From NCBI GenBank assembly GCA_951813535.1, contig OX638345.1, positions 2,963,477-3,027,476 on the forward strand: DNA of 64,000 nt, written 5' to 3'. This document shows positions 8,720-17,794 of the stretch, piece by piece (position 1 is the stretch's first letter; every line of letters starts with the position of its first letter). Origin of the DNA: an uncultured Dehalococcoidia bacterium (lineage in GTDB: Bacteria; Chloroflexota; Dehalococcoidia; Lucifugimonadales; UBA3495). Under the pieces are notes generated by a model. The model was not told where the DNA came from. It made no database searches and worked only from the letters and a program-made list of their open reading frames with translations. The position numbers and the translations under genes are program-made.

Positions 8720-10360
8720 ATGACCGACCGATATCACCTCGGCGACTATTCCCAATTGGTGGCGAATGCTGCGGCCAAACTGGATTCCGACTGCGTTCCG
8801 GCCCGACTTCGTGCCCACGATCATACTCTGTGGAGCGAAGACCGCGCCGAGATATCGGATCGCCTCGCGTGGCTCACCCTCCCGCAGGACATGCGCTCCG
8901 AACTGCCTGGCCTATACGAATTCGCCAACACGATCCGATCGGCCGGATACCGGCACATGGCCCTGCTGGGAATGGGCGGAAGCAGCCTGGGCCCGGAGGT
9001 GATTCGTCGGGTGATCGGGTGTACCTCAGCCGACGGGGAATATCCGGGGATGCTGACGCTGGACAGCACAGTACCGGATTGGGTGGCCGCCGCATCAGCG
9101 GCAATAGATCCGGCGCGCACTCTTTTCGCCGTATCGTCGAAGTCGGGAACCACCACGGAACCTCTGACCTTCTACGCATATTTCCGCGATCTGGCCGAAT
9201 CAGCGCTGGGAGTCGAAGCCGCCGGCGACAATTTCATCGCTGTCACCGATCCCGAAACCCCGCTCGCCGTGCGCGCGCACGCGGAGAATTTTCGTCACGC
9301 GTTTCTGAACAACCCGGACATCGGCGGCCGCTATTCCGTCCTGTCCTACTTTGGCCTGGTGCCAGCCGCGCTGACCGGGGTCGATCTCGGCCGCTTGCTG
9401 GCGTCGGCAGAGCGGATGCAGGTGCGTTGCCTGACCGACGGCCCGGCTTCCGAAAACCCGGGCGGGTGGCTTGGAGCCGCCATCGGAACGATGGTACAGC
9501 ACGGGCGGGACAAGCTCACGCTGATCTCCACTGACAGCATGGAGCCGTTCGGGCTCTGGGTAGAACAACTCCTCGCCGAAAGCACTGGGAAGGACAACAC
9601 GGGCGTGATTCCGGTGGCCGCGGAGCCGCTGCCTGGTAGCGAAGAATTTTGCTACGGAGACGATCGTTTCTTTGTCCAACTGAGATTGACTGACGACGAC
9701 AACGCTGGCCCCGATGGGCTGGTAGCGCAACTGCAAGCTACCGGCCATCCGGTCGCGATTCTTGAGTTGCAGGACGTGTATGACTTGGGGGCCGAGTTCT
9801 ACCGCTGGGAATATGCCACCGCCGTCGCCGGGCACGTCCTGGGCATCCATCCCTTCGATCAGCCCGACGTGCAGGGAGCGAAGGACCGCACCTTGAGCGT
9901 GCTCAACCAGTGGAAACGGGAAGGCAAGTTGCCCTGCGCCCGGTCGGATGACGGAGCCAAACTGGCGCGATTGTTGGAAGCCAGCCAACCGGGCGATTAC
10001 CTGGCGATCATGGCCTATCTGCCGGACACGGACTCGATACGCCAAACCGTCCGCGAGTTACGCCACCGCGTGATGGCGAAATACCAAGTCGCCACGACCT
10101 TGGGATACGGACCGCGTTTCCTGCACTCGACGGGCCAACTGCACAAGGGCGGACCTGCCTCCGGCATTTTCTTGCAGCTCACCCAGGACCACTCTTCGGA
10201 CATCCCGATCCCCGGTTGGGACTTCAGTTTCGGCGTGCTGGCCGACGCGCAGGCCCTGGGAGATCTGCAGGCGCTGGACGATCTCGGCCGCCGCACCATG
10301 GCGGTTCGCTTGGGCAGTGATCCGGCCGGCGATATCAAGCGCATCGTCGAGTCCCTGTGA
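8720..10360 (+). CDS. pgi: Glucose-6-phosphate isomerase (type found fused to transaldolase)
   Basis: 546 residues from the ATG at 8720, which has a GGGAG ribosome site just upstream; an in-frame extension to 8606 looks untranslated. Sugar-isomerase motifs include GMGGSSLGPEV, SSKSGTTTEPLTFY and a C-terminal active-site region with RFLHSTGQLHKGG. The sequence resembles the PGI half of bifunctional transaldolase/PGI proteins, but no transaldolase domain is present here. It interconverts glucose-6-P and fructose-6-P and sits directly before gnd and zwf, suggesting a hexose-phosphate/NADPH operon. Confidence 0.88.
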   Translation: MTDRYHLGDYSQLVANAAAKLDSDCVPARLRAHDHTLWSEDRAEISDRLAWLTLPQDMRSELPGLYEFANTIRSAGYRHMALLGMGGSSLGPEVIRRVIGCTSADGEYPGMLTLDSTVPDWVAAASAAIDPARTLFAVSSKSGTTTEPLTFYAYFRDLAESALGVEAAGDNFIAVTDPETPLAVRAHAENFRHAFLNNPDIGGRYSVLSYFGLVPAALTGVDLGRLLASAERMQVRCLTDGPASENPGGWLGAAIGTMVQHGRDKLTLISTDSMEPFGLWVEQLLAESTGKDNTGVIPVAAEPLPGSEEFCYGDDRFFVQLRLTDDDNAGPDGLVAQLQATGHPVAILELQDVYDLGAEFYRWEYATAVAGHVLGIHPFDQPDVQGAKDRTLSVLNQWKREGKLPCARSDDGAKLARLLEASQPGDYLAIMAYLPDTDSIRQTVRELRHRVMAKYQVATTLGYGPRFLHSTGQLHKGGPASGIFLQLTQDHSSDIPIPGWDFSFGVLADAQALGDLQALDDLGRRTMAVRLGSDPAGDIKRIVESL

Positions 10361-10476
10361 TCCGTTTCGCGTACTCAGCATTCAACCATACGGCGGACTT
10401 TCATAGGTTTATTGCATCGCCTCCCTCCGGCTGGCGACTAAAACGTCCGGCCGAGCGATAACAGGAGAATAGAGTC

Positions 10477-11394
10477 TTGGAAATTGGAATGATCGGCCTG
10501 GGACGGATGGGCGCCAACATGACCCAGCGATTGCTGCTGGCCGGGCATAAAGTCATAGTCTACGATCAAAACCTGGACGCCGTGGCCGCGAGCGGAGCCG
10601 GGGGCGCAGTCGCGGCGGCATCAGTTGCGGATCTGGTGGGCAAACTACACGCTCCGCGAGCCGTATGGATCATGCTACCGGCCGGCGCGGTGACCGACAC
10701 CGTGATCGATGAACTGGCGGGGCTTCTGGCGTCGGGCGACGCGATTATCGACGGTGGCAACGCCAACTACAAGGACACGCTGCGACGGGGAGAGAAGCTT
10801 GCCGCCAGCGGCATCCACCTGCTGGATGCCGGTACCAGCGGCGGAGTCTGGGGTCTGACCGAAGGCTACTCGTTGATGGTCGGCGGCGACGCGGAGGCCT
10901 TCCGGCGACTCGAACCGATCTTCCAGGCCCTGGCCCCCGCCGAGGACAAGGGGTATTCGCACGTTGGTCCCACCGGGGCCGGCCACTTCACCAAGATGGT
11001 GCACAACGGGATTGAGTACGCCCTGATGCAGTCCTACGCGGAAGGTTTCGAGTTGCTCCAGGCCAGGCAGAAGGAGTTCGACCTGGACCTGACGGCCATC
11101 GCCAAGACCTGGCAGCACGGCAGTGTCGTTCGGTCCTGGCTGCTGGATCTGGCGGTGCGCGCGCTGGAAGATGATCCCGGTTTGGACAGTCTCGCCGCAT
11201 ACGTGGACGATTCGGGCGAAGGTCGATGGACGGTCAACGAGTCTGTCGAACTGGCGGTACCCACGCCGGCCATCACGGCCGCGCTGTACCAACGGTTCCG
11301 CTCGCGACAGGAGGAACCCTTCGGCGCACGCCTGCTGGCGGCGCTGCGCAACCAGTTCGGCGGTCACGCCGTCCGTGAGGCCGGCTCACAATGA
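10477..11394 (+). CDS. gnd: 6-phosphogluconate dehydrogenase, short (YqeC/GndA-like) form
   Basis: 305 residues, the short monodomain type rather than the ~470-residue classical enzyme. It has an N-terminal Rossmann motif GLGRMGANM, a substrate loop DGGNANYKD, SGGVWGL, and the catalytic helix GHFTKMVHNGIEYALMQ. The start is a TTG with an ACAGGAG ribosome site 10 nt upstream. Its stop overlaps the zwf start (ATGA), implying coupled synthesis of the two NADPH-producing dehydrogenases. A lactonase gene is not seen nearby. Confidence 0.92.
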   Translation: MEIGMIGLGRMGANMTQRLLLAGHKVIVYDQNLDAVAASGAGGAVAAASVADLVGKLHAPRAVWIMLPAGAVTDTVIDELAGLLASGDAIIDGGNANYKDTLRRGEKLAASGIHLLDAGTSGGVWGLTEGYSLMVGGDAEAFRRLEPIFQALAPAEDKGYSHVGPTGAGHFTKMVHNGIEYALMQSYAEGFELLQARQKEFDLDLTAIAKTWQHGSVVRSWLLDLAVRALEDDPGLDSLAAYVDDSGEGRWTVNESVELAVPTPAITAALYQRFRSRQEEPFGARLLAALRNQFGGHAVREAGSQ

Positions 11395-12893
11395 TGACTT
11401 CCGGGCCCAATCTGCTGCGTGATGATGACGAGGGCAGCGTAACCGCCCTGGTGATAATGGGGGCCAGCGGCAACCTGACGCGCACCAAACTGGCCCCGTC
11501 CCTGTTCAGCCTGTACCGTAAGGGCCGTCTGCCCCCGGACGTGAGGGTCATCGGAGTGGCCCGAGATGTCATGGATGACCACCAGTTCAGGGAACGGCTG
11601 CGCGAGTCGATAAATGATGCGGGCGACGAGGAATGGGAGGAATTCGCGGGCCGACTGACCTATGTGTCGGCGGACGTCACCGACACCGGGGCCTTGGAGA
11701 ACGTGTACCAGAACATCGCCAAGTCCGCGTCAAAACAGGGCGACACGTTCAACTGCCTGTATTACCTGGCGCTGGCTCCCGGGTTATATGAGCCGGTTAT
11801 CCACGCCCTGTCGGCAGCGGGCATGGCCGACGAGCAGCAGGGTTGGCGGCGCATCGTGATCGAAAAGCCATTCGGATCTGACCTGGACACGGCGCAGCGG
11901 TTGAACCGTCACGTTCACAGCGTATTTCGCGAGGAGCAGGTCTATCGTATCGATCACTACCTCGGCAAGGATACGGTGCAAAACCTGCTCGTGTTCCGGT
12001 TCGCGAACTCGATTTTCGAGCCCATCTGGAACCGCAACTACATCGACCAGGTTCAGATCACGGTGGCCGAGGACGTGCTCGTGGGCGAACGGGGCGAGTA
12101 CTACGACCGGTCCGGGGTTCTGAAGGACATGTTCCAGAACCACCTGCTGCAACTGTTGGCGCTCATCACTATGGACCCGCCATACGCGTTCGCAGCAGAC
12201 GCGTTGCGGAACGAAAAGGTCAAGGCGTTGAGCGCGGTACGCCGCATGTCGCTGCGGGACGTGCGCGACAACGTGGTGATCGGACAGTATGACGGCTACC
12301 ACTACGAGCCCGGCGTTTTGCCCGGATCGCACACGCCGACCTACGCGGCGCTGCGCCTTTACGTGGACAACTGGCGTTGGCACGGGGTGCCGTTCTACCT
12401 GCGGTCGGGCAAGGGACTATCGCGCAAGACCACCGAGATGATCATCCAGTTCCGGTCGCCGCCGCACATGCTGTTCCCGGTCCCCGACGACGCCGACATT
12501 CCCGGCAACACCCTGTCGATATGCGTCCAGCCCAACGAGGGGATGCGCCTGGAATTCCAGTCCAAGGTGCCGGATGCGGATTTGGAGATGAAGCCGGTTT
12601 CGCTGGAATTCCACTACCATGACGGATTCGCCGGGATTGACCTGCCGGACGCCTACGAGCGGCTCCTGCTGGACGCGCTTGAGGGCGACGCTTCGCTGTT
12701 CACCCGCAGCGACGAGATCGAATTGGCGTGGAGCATCATCGACCCAATCGTCCACGGGCTGGATCTGCCCGGAGCGCCGGCCCCGTTCCGCTACCTGCCC
12801 GGGATGGACGGTCCTCCCAACGGCGCGGAGTTGCTGCAGAGCGACAACCGTCGCTGGTTGCCGGGCTGTGTGGAAGTGGGATACGGCATATAG
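11391..12893 (+). CDS. zwf: Glucose-6-phosphate 1-dehydrogenase
   Basis: 500 residues. The N-terminal dinucleotide-binding motif GASGNLTRTKLAPSL and the substrate/catalytic motif RIDHYLGKDTVQNL are diagnostic, with EKPFGSDL preceding it. It oxidises glucose-6-P to 6-phosphogluconolactone with NADP+ reduction. It is the last gene of pgi-gnd-zwf and is followed 30 nt later by a palindromic repeat with a T run that can serve as terminator. Confidence 0.96.
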   Translation: MMTSGPNLLRDDDEGSVTALVIMGASGNLTRTKLAPSLFSLYRKGRLPPDVRVIGVARDVMDDHQFRERLRESINDAGDEEWEEFAGRLTYVSADVTDTGALENVYQNIAKSASKQGDTFNCLYYLALAPGLYEPVIHALSAAGMADEQQGWRRIVIEKPFGSDLDTAQRLNRHVHSVFREEQVYRIDHYLGKDTVQNLLVFRFANSIFEPIWNRNYIDQVQITVAEDVLVGERGEYYDRSGVLKDMFQNHLLQLLALITMDPPYAFAADALRNEKVKALSAVRRMSLRDVRDNVVIGQYDGYHYEPGVLPGSHTPTYAALRLYVDNWRWHGVPFYLRSGKGLSRKTTEMIIQFRSPPHMLFPVPDDADIPGNTLSICVQPNEGMRLEFQSKVPDADLEMKPVSLEFHYHDGFAGIDLPDAYERLLLDALEGDASLFTRSDEIELAWSIIDPIVHGLDLPGAPAPFRYLPGMDGPPNGAELLQSDNRRWLPGCVEVGYGI

Positions 12894-12921
12894 ACACCGG
12901 GGGCGGACTGCGGAACAAAGC

Positions 12922-12954
12922 AGGGGCGAATGATCATTCGCCCCTACAATTTTT
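12922..12954 (+). repeat. Dispersed palindromic repeat, copy 1 (also terminator-like)
   Basis: A perfect inverted repeat whose left half is AGGGGCGAATGA and right half its complement, with a T run after it. The same 22-bp core recurs at 19170-19191 and nearly at 44113-44138. It lies between convergent genes zwf and the CMD gene. Confidence 0.8.
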
Positions 12955-12975
12955 GCGTCACGGTTGTTGGGTAAG

Positions 12976-13761
12976 CTAGCCGTTATTGAAGATGTCGTTG
13001 GCGATGTCCATGGCGCCGCGGGCGAAGGGGATGCCGGCGTACAGCGTCATGTGCCCGAACACCTCGATAACCTGGTCCTGGGTGAACCCGATGTTGAGGG
13101 CGCCCCGGATGTGGCTGCGCAACGGCCCCTCGCGACCCAACGCGGCGAGGCAGGTCATGGTGCAGAGGCACCGGCTGGGCAGATCGAGCCCGGGCCGGGT
13201 CCAGGTTGCGCCCCAGTAGTACTCGCCGGTGGTGCGACCGAGTTCGCGCTCGGCGTCGGTAGGTGGAGCGGGCCTGGCTCCTCCTCCGCCGCCCATGTAG
13301 TTGCGGCGGTATTCGTCCCCGCGCTGGAACAGGCTGTCGGGGTCCTCGTTGGAATCGTGGATTCGGGCCGGCGTGAAGTCGATACCGCGCTCTTCGAACA
13401 CCTCCTTGCACAGGGTCAGCGCCTGGATGCCGGCCGGAGCGCCACCGTACCAGGTGTCGTGAATGATGAGCTCGACAACCTGCTCCGGGGTGAGTCCGAC
13501 GTTCAGGGCGTTGCCGAGGTGCCGTTTCAGCTGCACCTCACGGTTCATGACGATCAGGCACGACAGGGTGATCATTTCCCGCTGCACCGGGGTTAACGCC
13601 GGCCGTCGCCAGATGGTGCCGAACAGCGCCTCTCCCAGGATCCGCTCCAGGTCCGGAGCGATGTCCCACGCGCCGGGCGATGAGCCTCCTGTAATCTGCC
13701 CGCCGCCGAACATGCGCCGGGTTTCCTGCCCGCGTTCATAGCGGTCATCAAGTTCAGTCAT
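12976..13761 (-). CDS. Tandem carboxymuconolactone decarboxylase (CMD) family protein
   Basis: 261 residues from the ATG at 13761, which has AGGGAGG upstream. Two homologous CMD-like modules are visible. Each has the 'evaLI..HLR.ALN.GlT.eqv.E.i.h...Y.G.P' pattern: residues ~85-150 (KRHLGNALNVGLTPEQVVELI) and ~205-258 (RSHIRGALNIGFTQDQVIEVF). Neither shows the CxxC of AhpD peroxidases, so a lactone decarboxylase-like or other role is inferred. The gene is monocistronic in context. Confidence 0.85.
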   Translation of the reverse strand: MTELDDRYERGQETRRMFGGGQITGGSSPGAWDIAPDLERILGEALFGTIWRRPALTPVQREMITLSCLIVMNREVQLKRHLGNALNVGLTPEQVVELIIHDTWYGGAPAGIQALTLCKEVFEERGIDFTPARIHDSNEDPDSLFQRGDEYRRNYMGGGGGARPAPPTDAERELGRTTGEYYWGATWTRPGLDLPSRCLCTMTCLAALGREGPLRSHIRGALNIGFTQDQVIEVFGHMTLYAGIPFARGAMDIANDIFNNG

Positions 13762-13855
13762 GCTGTTCCTCCCTAGGTGTTGGACCCTCAGGGTCAGCGG
13801 CAGTGTACGGGGGTGGCCGGGCCCGCGCAACCGCGTTGGCCCGCCGGCCCGGGTG

Positions 13856-14695
13856 TCAGGATTGATCTCCCAGGTTGATGGTATCGGCCATCATCGCGAC
13901 GGAAGCTTCGCGACTGGCTGTCACCGCTTCCAGCACGTCATGCTCGAGTAACGTTTCGATGCACTCAGCGCTGCCGCCGACGTAGGTGGAGTCCAGGTCG
14001 ATGTCGGTGGCGACGAACCACGCACGGTCGGCCGGCCACCAGATATTGGGACGCTCGGACTGGAAATTGGTGTAAAAACCGTCGATTTGCTCCAGCCTGC
14101 CCGCATAGAGCAGATAATTCCGACCCACACCCCTGACGCGCTGGGCCCGCCTGATGTCCCGTGGGGTGCCCAGCCGGCCGCCACGTCCATCGGCGGTGAG
14201 CATGGCGCTGCCGCCTGAGTACTGGCCGTAGCCCTCCCACACTCCGAAATAGCACTGCTCCAGCGTACCCGTGAATTGCGAGAGGAATTCGGCCAACTCC
14301 GTTGCCGTCTCTTCTTCCATGCCTCCGTGATTGGGGTCCTCACTCCACGGGCGCTCACCTGATAGTGGACTGCCTGCTGGCGCACTGATGCCTTCGAAGG
14401 ACATCAACGGGTGGTAAACGCGACCGGACCACTCCGCCACCGCTGACCACTTCACCGGTTGAGGCGTCGCGTCCAGCGCCGGATGCAGCAGGCGGGCGTA
14501 TGCCTCATAGCCGCCCGGCACCAGCGAGCCCACGGAAGCGAAACGAGTGGACAGCGCTGCCTCCAACCAGCGGCCCGGAGTCGCGTCGGTCAGGAACATG
14601 AGGTCGGGGGGATGGACGCTGTACTCCGATGGATCCGGTTGCCCCGGTTCCGGCCGGATCGGCTGCCGCCACAGCTTCGATAGCCAACGCAACAT
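13856..14695 (-). CDS. Conserved hypothetical protein
   Basis: 279 residues, no function recognised. Visible features are a Trp-rich N terminus (LRWLSKLW), a GGYEAYARLLHPA segment, a CYFGVWEGYGQY segment, and an acidic, aromatic motif PNIWWPADRAWFVATDID followed by STYVGGS and CIETLLEH. It is soluble, with no signal peptide or membrane segment. Similar arrangements are seen in uncharacterised actinobacterial proteins (recalled, not checked). It starts 38 nt from, and is divergent to, the amidohydrolase at 14734. Confidence 0.75.
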   Translation of the reverse strand: MLRWLSKLWRQPIRPEPGQPDPSEYSVHPPDLMFLTDATPGRWLEAALSTRFASVGSLVPGGYEAYARLLHPALDATPQPVKWSAVAEWSGRVYHPLMSFEGISAPAGSPLSGERPWSEDPNHGGMEEETATELAEFLSQFTGTLEQCYFGVWEGYGQYSGGSAMLTADGRGGRLGTPRDIRRAQRVRGVGRNYLLYAGRLEQIDGFYTNFQSERPNIWWPADRAWFVATDIDLDSTYVGGSAECIETLLEHDVLEAVTASREASVAMMADTINLGDQS

Positions 14696-14733
14696 TTCAG
14701 CCGGTCCCCAAGTGTCGTGCTATCATTCCGTCC

Positions 14734-16314
14734 ATGATAGACCTACTGATCTCCAATGGGCAGGTGATTGACGGCTCGGGCAGCCCCGGCTTCCACGCGG
14801 CGGTGGCCGTGTCGGGCGATACAGTGACCATCCACCGGGGCGACGACGCGGATCTGCGCGAGAACGCCATCCGCGTGATTGACGCCATCGGGCACGTGGT
14901 CTGCCCCGGGTTCGTCGACCTGCATTCCCACGCCGGCCTGACGATACTGGGGGAGCCACACCACGATCCCAAGGTGCGCCAGGGCGTGACTACCGAACTG
15001 GTGGGCATCGATGGCATCTCCCACGCGCCGTTCAGGACCCAGGAGGATCTGCACCGATACATCTGGCTGGACGCTGGGCTGAACGGCTACCCGCCCATGC
15101 CGGCAGACTGGCTAACCGTGGCCGACCTTCTGGGCAAGTACGACGACTCGGTCGCCATCAACATGGCCTATATCCTGGGCAACTCGCCCGTGCGCATCTG
15201 GAGCGTGGGCTGGGAGCAACGCGAGGCGACCGAAGGCGAGATTGCCGACATGCAGTCGGTGGTTCGGGAGGCCATGGAAGAGGGAGCGTGGGGACTGTCC
15301 ACGGGGCTCGACTACCCGCCGGGAGCCTACGCGGACACCGACGAACTGGTCGCCCTCTCGGAAACGGCGGCATCGCTGGGCGGCATCTACCACACCCACA
15401 CGCGGGCCAGCCTGCTGAGCCAGGGCTACCTGGCGCCGTGGCACGAGGCGGTGGAGATCGGCCGGCGCAGCGGTATCCCGGTGCACCTGACGCATTACCG
15501 GCAGTCGGTGTCGGGGGTGGGCAGTCACCTCGGGCACCTGGGTCTGGTGGAGGACGCCCGGGCCGAGGGCATTGATTGCACCTTTGACTGCTATACCTAC
15601 CCGTATTCCGGTACCACGCCGACCATCGGGTTGCCCCACTGGGCCAAGGACGGCGGGCCGGAGCGGCTGATCGCCGCGCTGCAGGACGCTGATGACCGGG
15701 CCCGGATGAAGCGCGAAATCACGCCGAGCCGGCTGGAAAACAACTGGCTGACCAACTTCACCAGGCCGGAAAACCAGATCTACGACGGCCGGCTCATCAC
15801 CGACATCGCTGAGATGCGCGGTCAGGATCCGGCCGACACGCTGTTCGACCTGCTACTGTCGGAGAACCTGGGCATCAGCACCGTGGGCCTGGGCACCAAC
15901 GCGCAGACGCTGTACGCCTTCGTGTCCCACCCCTACGGCATGATCGCCTCGGACGCCATCCTGTTCGGCGAGTACCCCAATCCCCGCACCTACGGGTGTT
16001 TCCCCATCGTCCTGGCGGAGTTCGTGCGGGCCGAGAAGCACCTGCGGCTGCCTGAGGCCATCCGCAAAATGACGTCCTTCCCGGCGCAGCGGCTGGGAAT
16101 ACCGGATCGGGGACTGCTGCGGGACGGTTTCAAGGCCGACATCGTGGTGTTCAATCCCGACACGGTCAAGGCCCTGGCCACCAAGGAAAACCCCAAGCAG
16201 TACCCGGTGGGCATCGAGTACGTCATCGTGAACGGGCAGGTGGTGATCCAACAGGGCGAGAACACCGGCGCGCTGCCCGGCCGCGCGTTGCGGCGGGGTC
16301 GGACGGCGACCTGA
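14734..16314 (+). CDS. N-acyl-D-amino-acid deacylase-type amidohydrolase
   Basis: 526 residues, matching the D-aminoacylase family. The N-terminal beta-sandwich is followed by the metal motif VDLHSHAGL (His 64 and 66), and a second metal-ligand region lies around THTRAS and HLTHYRQS. The C terminus has the family's GLLRDGFKADIVVFNPDTV pattern. It would hydrolyse N-acyl-D-amino acids or related amides with zinc. The start at MIDLLISNG was chosen because homologues begin with this strand and the upstream codons overlap the divergent gene. Confidence 0.88.
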   Translation: MIDLLISNGQVIDGSGSPGFHAAVAVSGDTVTIHRGDDADLRENAIRVIDAIGHVVCPGFVDLHSHAGLTILGEPHHDPKVRQGVTTELVGIDGISHAPFRTQEDLHRYIWLDAGLNGYPPMPADWLTVADLLGKYDDSVAINMAYILGNSPVRIWSVGWEQREATEGEIADMQSVVREAMEEGAWGLSTGLDYPPGAYADTDELVALSETAASLGGIYHTHTRASLLSQGYLAPWHEAVEIGRRSGIPVHLTHYRQSVSGVGSHLGHLGLVEDARAEGIDCTFDCYTYPYSGTTPTIGLPHWAKDGGPERLIAALQDADDRARMKREITPSRLENNWLTNFTRPENQIYDGRLITDIAEMRGQDPADTLFDLLLSENLGISTVGLGTNAQTLYAFVSHPYGMIASDAILFGEYPNPRTYGCFPIVLAEFVRAEKHLRLPEAIRKMTSFPAQRLGIPDRGLLRDGFKADIVVFNPDTVKALATKENPKQYPVGIEYVIVNGQVVIQQGENTGALPGRALRRGRTAT

Positions 16315-16323
16315 AGCACACCG

Positions 16324-16851
16324 ATGCCGGACTCCGTTTCCCCCGACTACCGCTACTGTCCGCGATGCGCTGAACCTCTGAACGCAAAGGTCAGGGGTGG
16401 TCTACCCCGACCGTCGTGCGGTTCGTGCGGGTTCGTGCATTTCCGCAATCCGGCAGTTGGAGTGGCGGTGGTGGTTGTGGACGAGGAAGGCCGGGTGTTG
16501 CTGGGCCGACGATCGGCAGGTGGCAACGTGGGCGAGTGGTGCATCCCCTGCGGGTACGTGGAGTGGGGCGAGGACATCCGGGAGGCCGCGCGTCGTGAGT
16601 TTGAGGAGGAGACGGGTTTGGTGGTGCGAATTGGGGAAGTCTGCGCGGTGCATTCGAACTTTCACAACCCGGCCTCGCTGACCGTCGGCGTCTGGTTCTA
16701 CGCCAGGATAGTTGGCGGGCATGGAGCAGCATCGGACGACCTGGACCTGATTGGCTGGTTTGCGCCAGACGATCCGCCGGAACCAATGGCGTTTCCGACG
16801 GACCTGCGAGTACTGGCTGATCTGTCTCGCACGCGGATGACGCCACCATGA
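16324..16851 (+). CDS. Nudix hydrolase with N-terminal zinc ribbon
   Basis: 175 residues. An N-terminal four-Cys ribbon (Cys 12, 15, 32, 35) precedes a Nudix domain whose box runs from Gly 77 (GYVEWGE) through REFEEETGL at about 99, matching GX5EX7REUXEEXGU. The architecture resembles NudC-like or ADP-ribose pyrophosphatase-like proteins; it would cleave a nucleoside diphosphate derivative. Its stop overlaps the downstream amidotransferase start by 4 nt, and it starts 9 nt after the amidohydrolase, so these three genes look co-transcribed. Confidence 0.87.
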   Translation: MPDSVSPDYRYCPRCAEPLNAKVRGGLPRPSCGSCGFVHFRNPAVGVAVVVVDEEGRVLLGRRSAGGNVGEWCIPCGYVEWGEDIREAARREFEEETGLVVRIGEVCAVHSNFHNPASLTVGVWFYARIVGGHGAASDDLDLIGWFAPDDPPEPMAFPTDLRVLADLSRTRMTPP

Positions 16852-17624
16852 CCAAGCACGCAGTGATCATCCAGCACCACCCGGTGGAAACGCTCGGGGG
16901 CAACTTCACCGGCATATTGCGCGGTGCCGGCTTCGAACTGACCACAGTGCCGGTGTACGCGTGCGCTCCTGACTTCGACAGGTTTGATGCTCCTGACTCG
17001 TCTGATGTGGATCTGGTAGTGGCGCTGGGCGGGCCGATGTCGGCCAACGACAACCACCCGGCGCTCATTCAGGAGATGGCGTACCTACGTGCGGCCGCTA
17101 CCGGCGACGTGGGCAACCGGGAACCTACACCGGTGGTCGGGATTTGCCTCGGAGCGCAGCTGCTGTCGCGGGCGCTGGGAGGAGCGGTTGCGCCCACCGG
17201 CGGCTACCAGTTTGGGCTGCGCAAGATCGACGTTACCGAGGCGGGCCGCACCGACCCAGTGTTTTGCGAGATCGACATTCCGCTGGTGCCCACGCTGCAC
17301 GGGGAGCAGTTCACGCCGCCGCCGGGTGCGAGATTGCTGGCCGAGGGCACGATGCTGCGGCGCGATGGCGGATACGTACGATTCCCAATGGCGTTCCGGT
17401 ACGGGTCATCCTACGCGTTCCAGTTCGAACCGCAGTTGACGCTGGATGAGCTGCGCATCTGGAACCGGGAGTTGGCGGGCGACTACGACCTGATGGGAGA
17501 CCGGTTCGACCCCAGGGAGGAGGCGGCCCGCAACCTACGGGAGTTCACCGCATTCGCGCCCTACCACGAGGCGCAGATGGGCCGGATGCTCAGGGCGCTG
17601 CTCGTTCAGGCGGGCCTCCCCTGA
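16848..17624 (+). CDS. Class I glutamine amidotransferase-like protein
   Basis: 258 residues. It contains an ALGGPMSAND oxyanion-strand motif and the nucleophile elbow VVGICLGAQLL with Cys at 100, plus a late His (LHGEQF) and Glu. This is the stand-alone GATase1 type (GMP-synthase-like), without a synthetase domain. The acceptor is unknown. It is coupled by overlap to the Nudix gene. Confidence 0.87.
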   Translation: MTKHAVIIQHHPVETLGGNFTGILRGAGFELTTVPVYACAPDFDRFDAPDSSDVDLVVALGGPMSANDNHPALIQEMAYLRAAATGDVGNREPTPVVGICLGAQLLSRALGGAVAPTGGYQFGLRKIDVTEAGRTDPVFCEIDIPLVPTLHGEQFTPPPGARLLAEGTMLRRDGGYVRFPMAFRYGSSYAFQFEPQLTLDELRIWNRELAGDYDLMGDRFDPREEAARNLREFTAFAPYHEAQMGRMLRALLVQAGLP

Positions 17625-17794
17625 CCCGCACACACATCCGAGATGGCAAGTTCAGGCGACCCGCGAATTCGTTTGACTTGCAGCAGGGCCGATAGTAATC
17701 TTCGTTCGTGCGTCGCGAAACCTGCACCAAACGCGTGTCAGGCCGGACGCATGTGCTAACCAAGAAACCATTTTCGCAGCGGAGGTACTACGTT

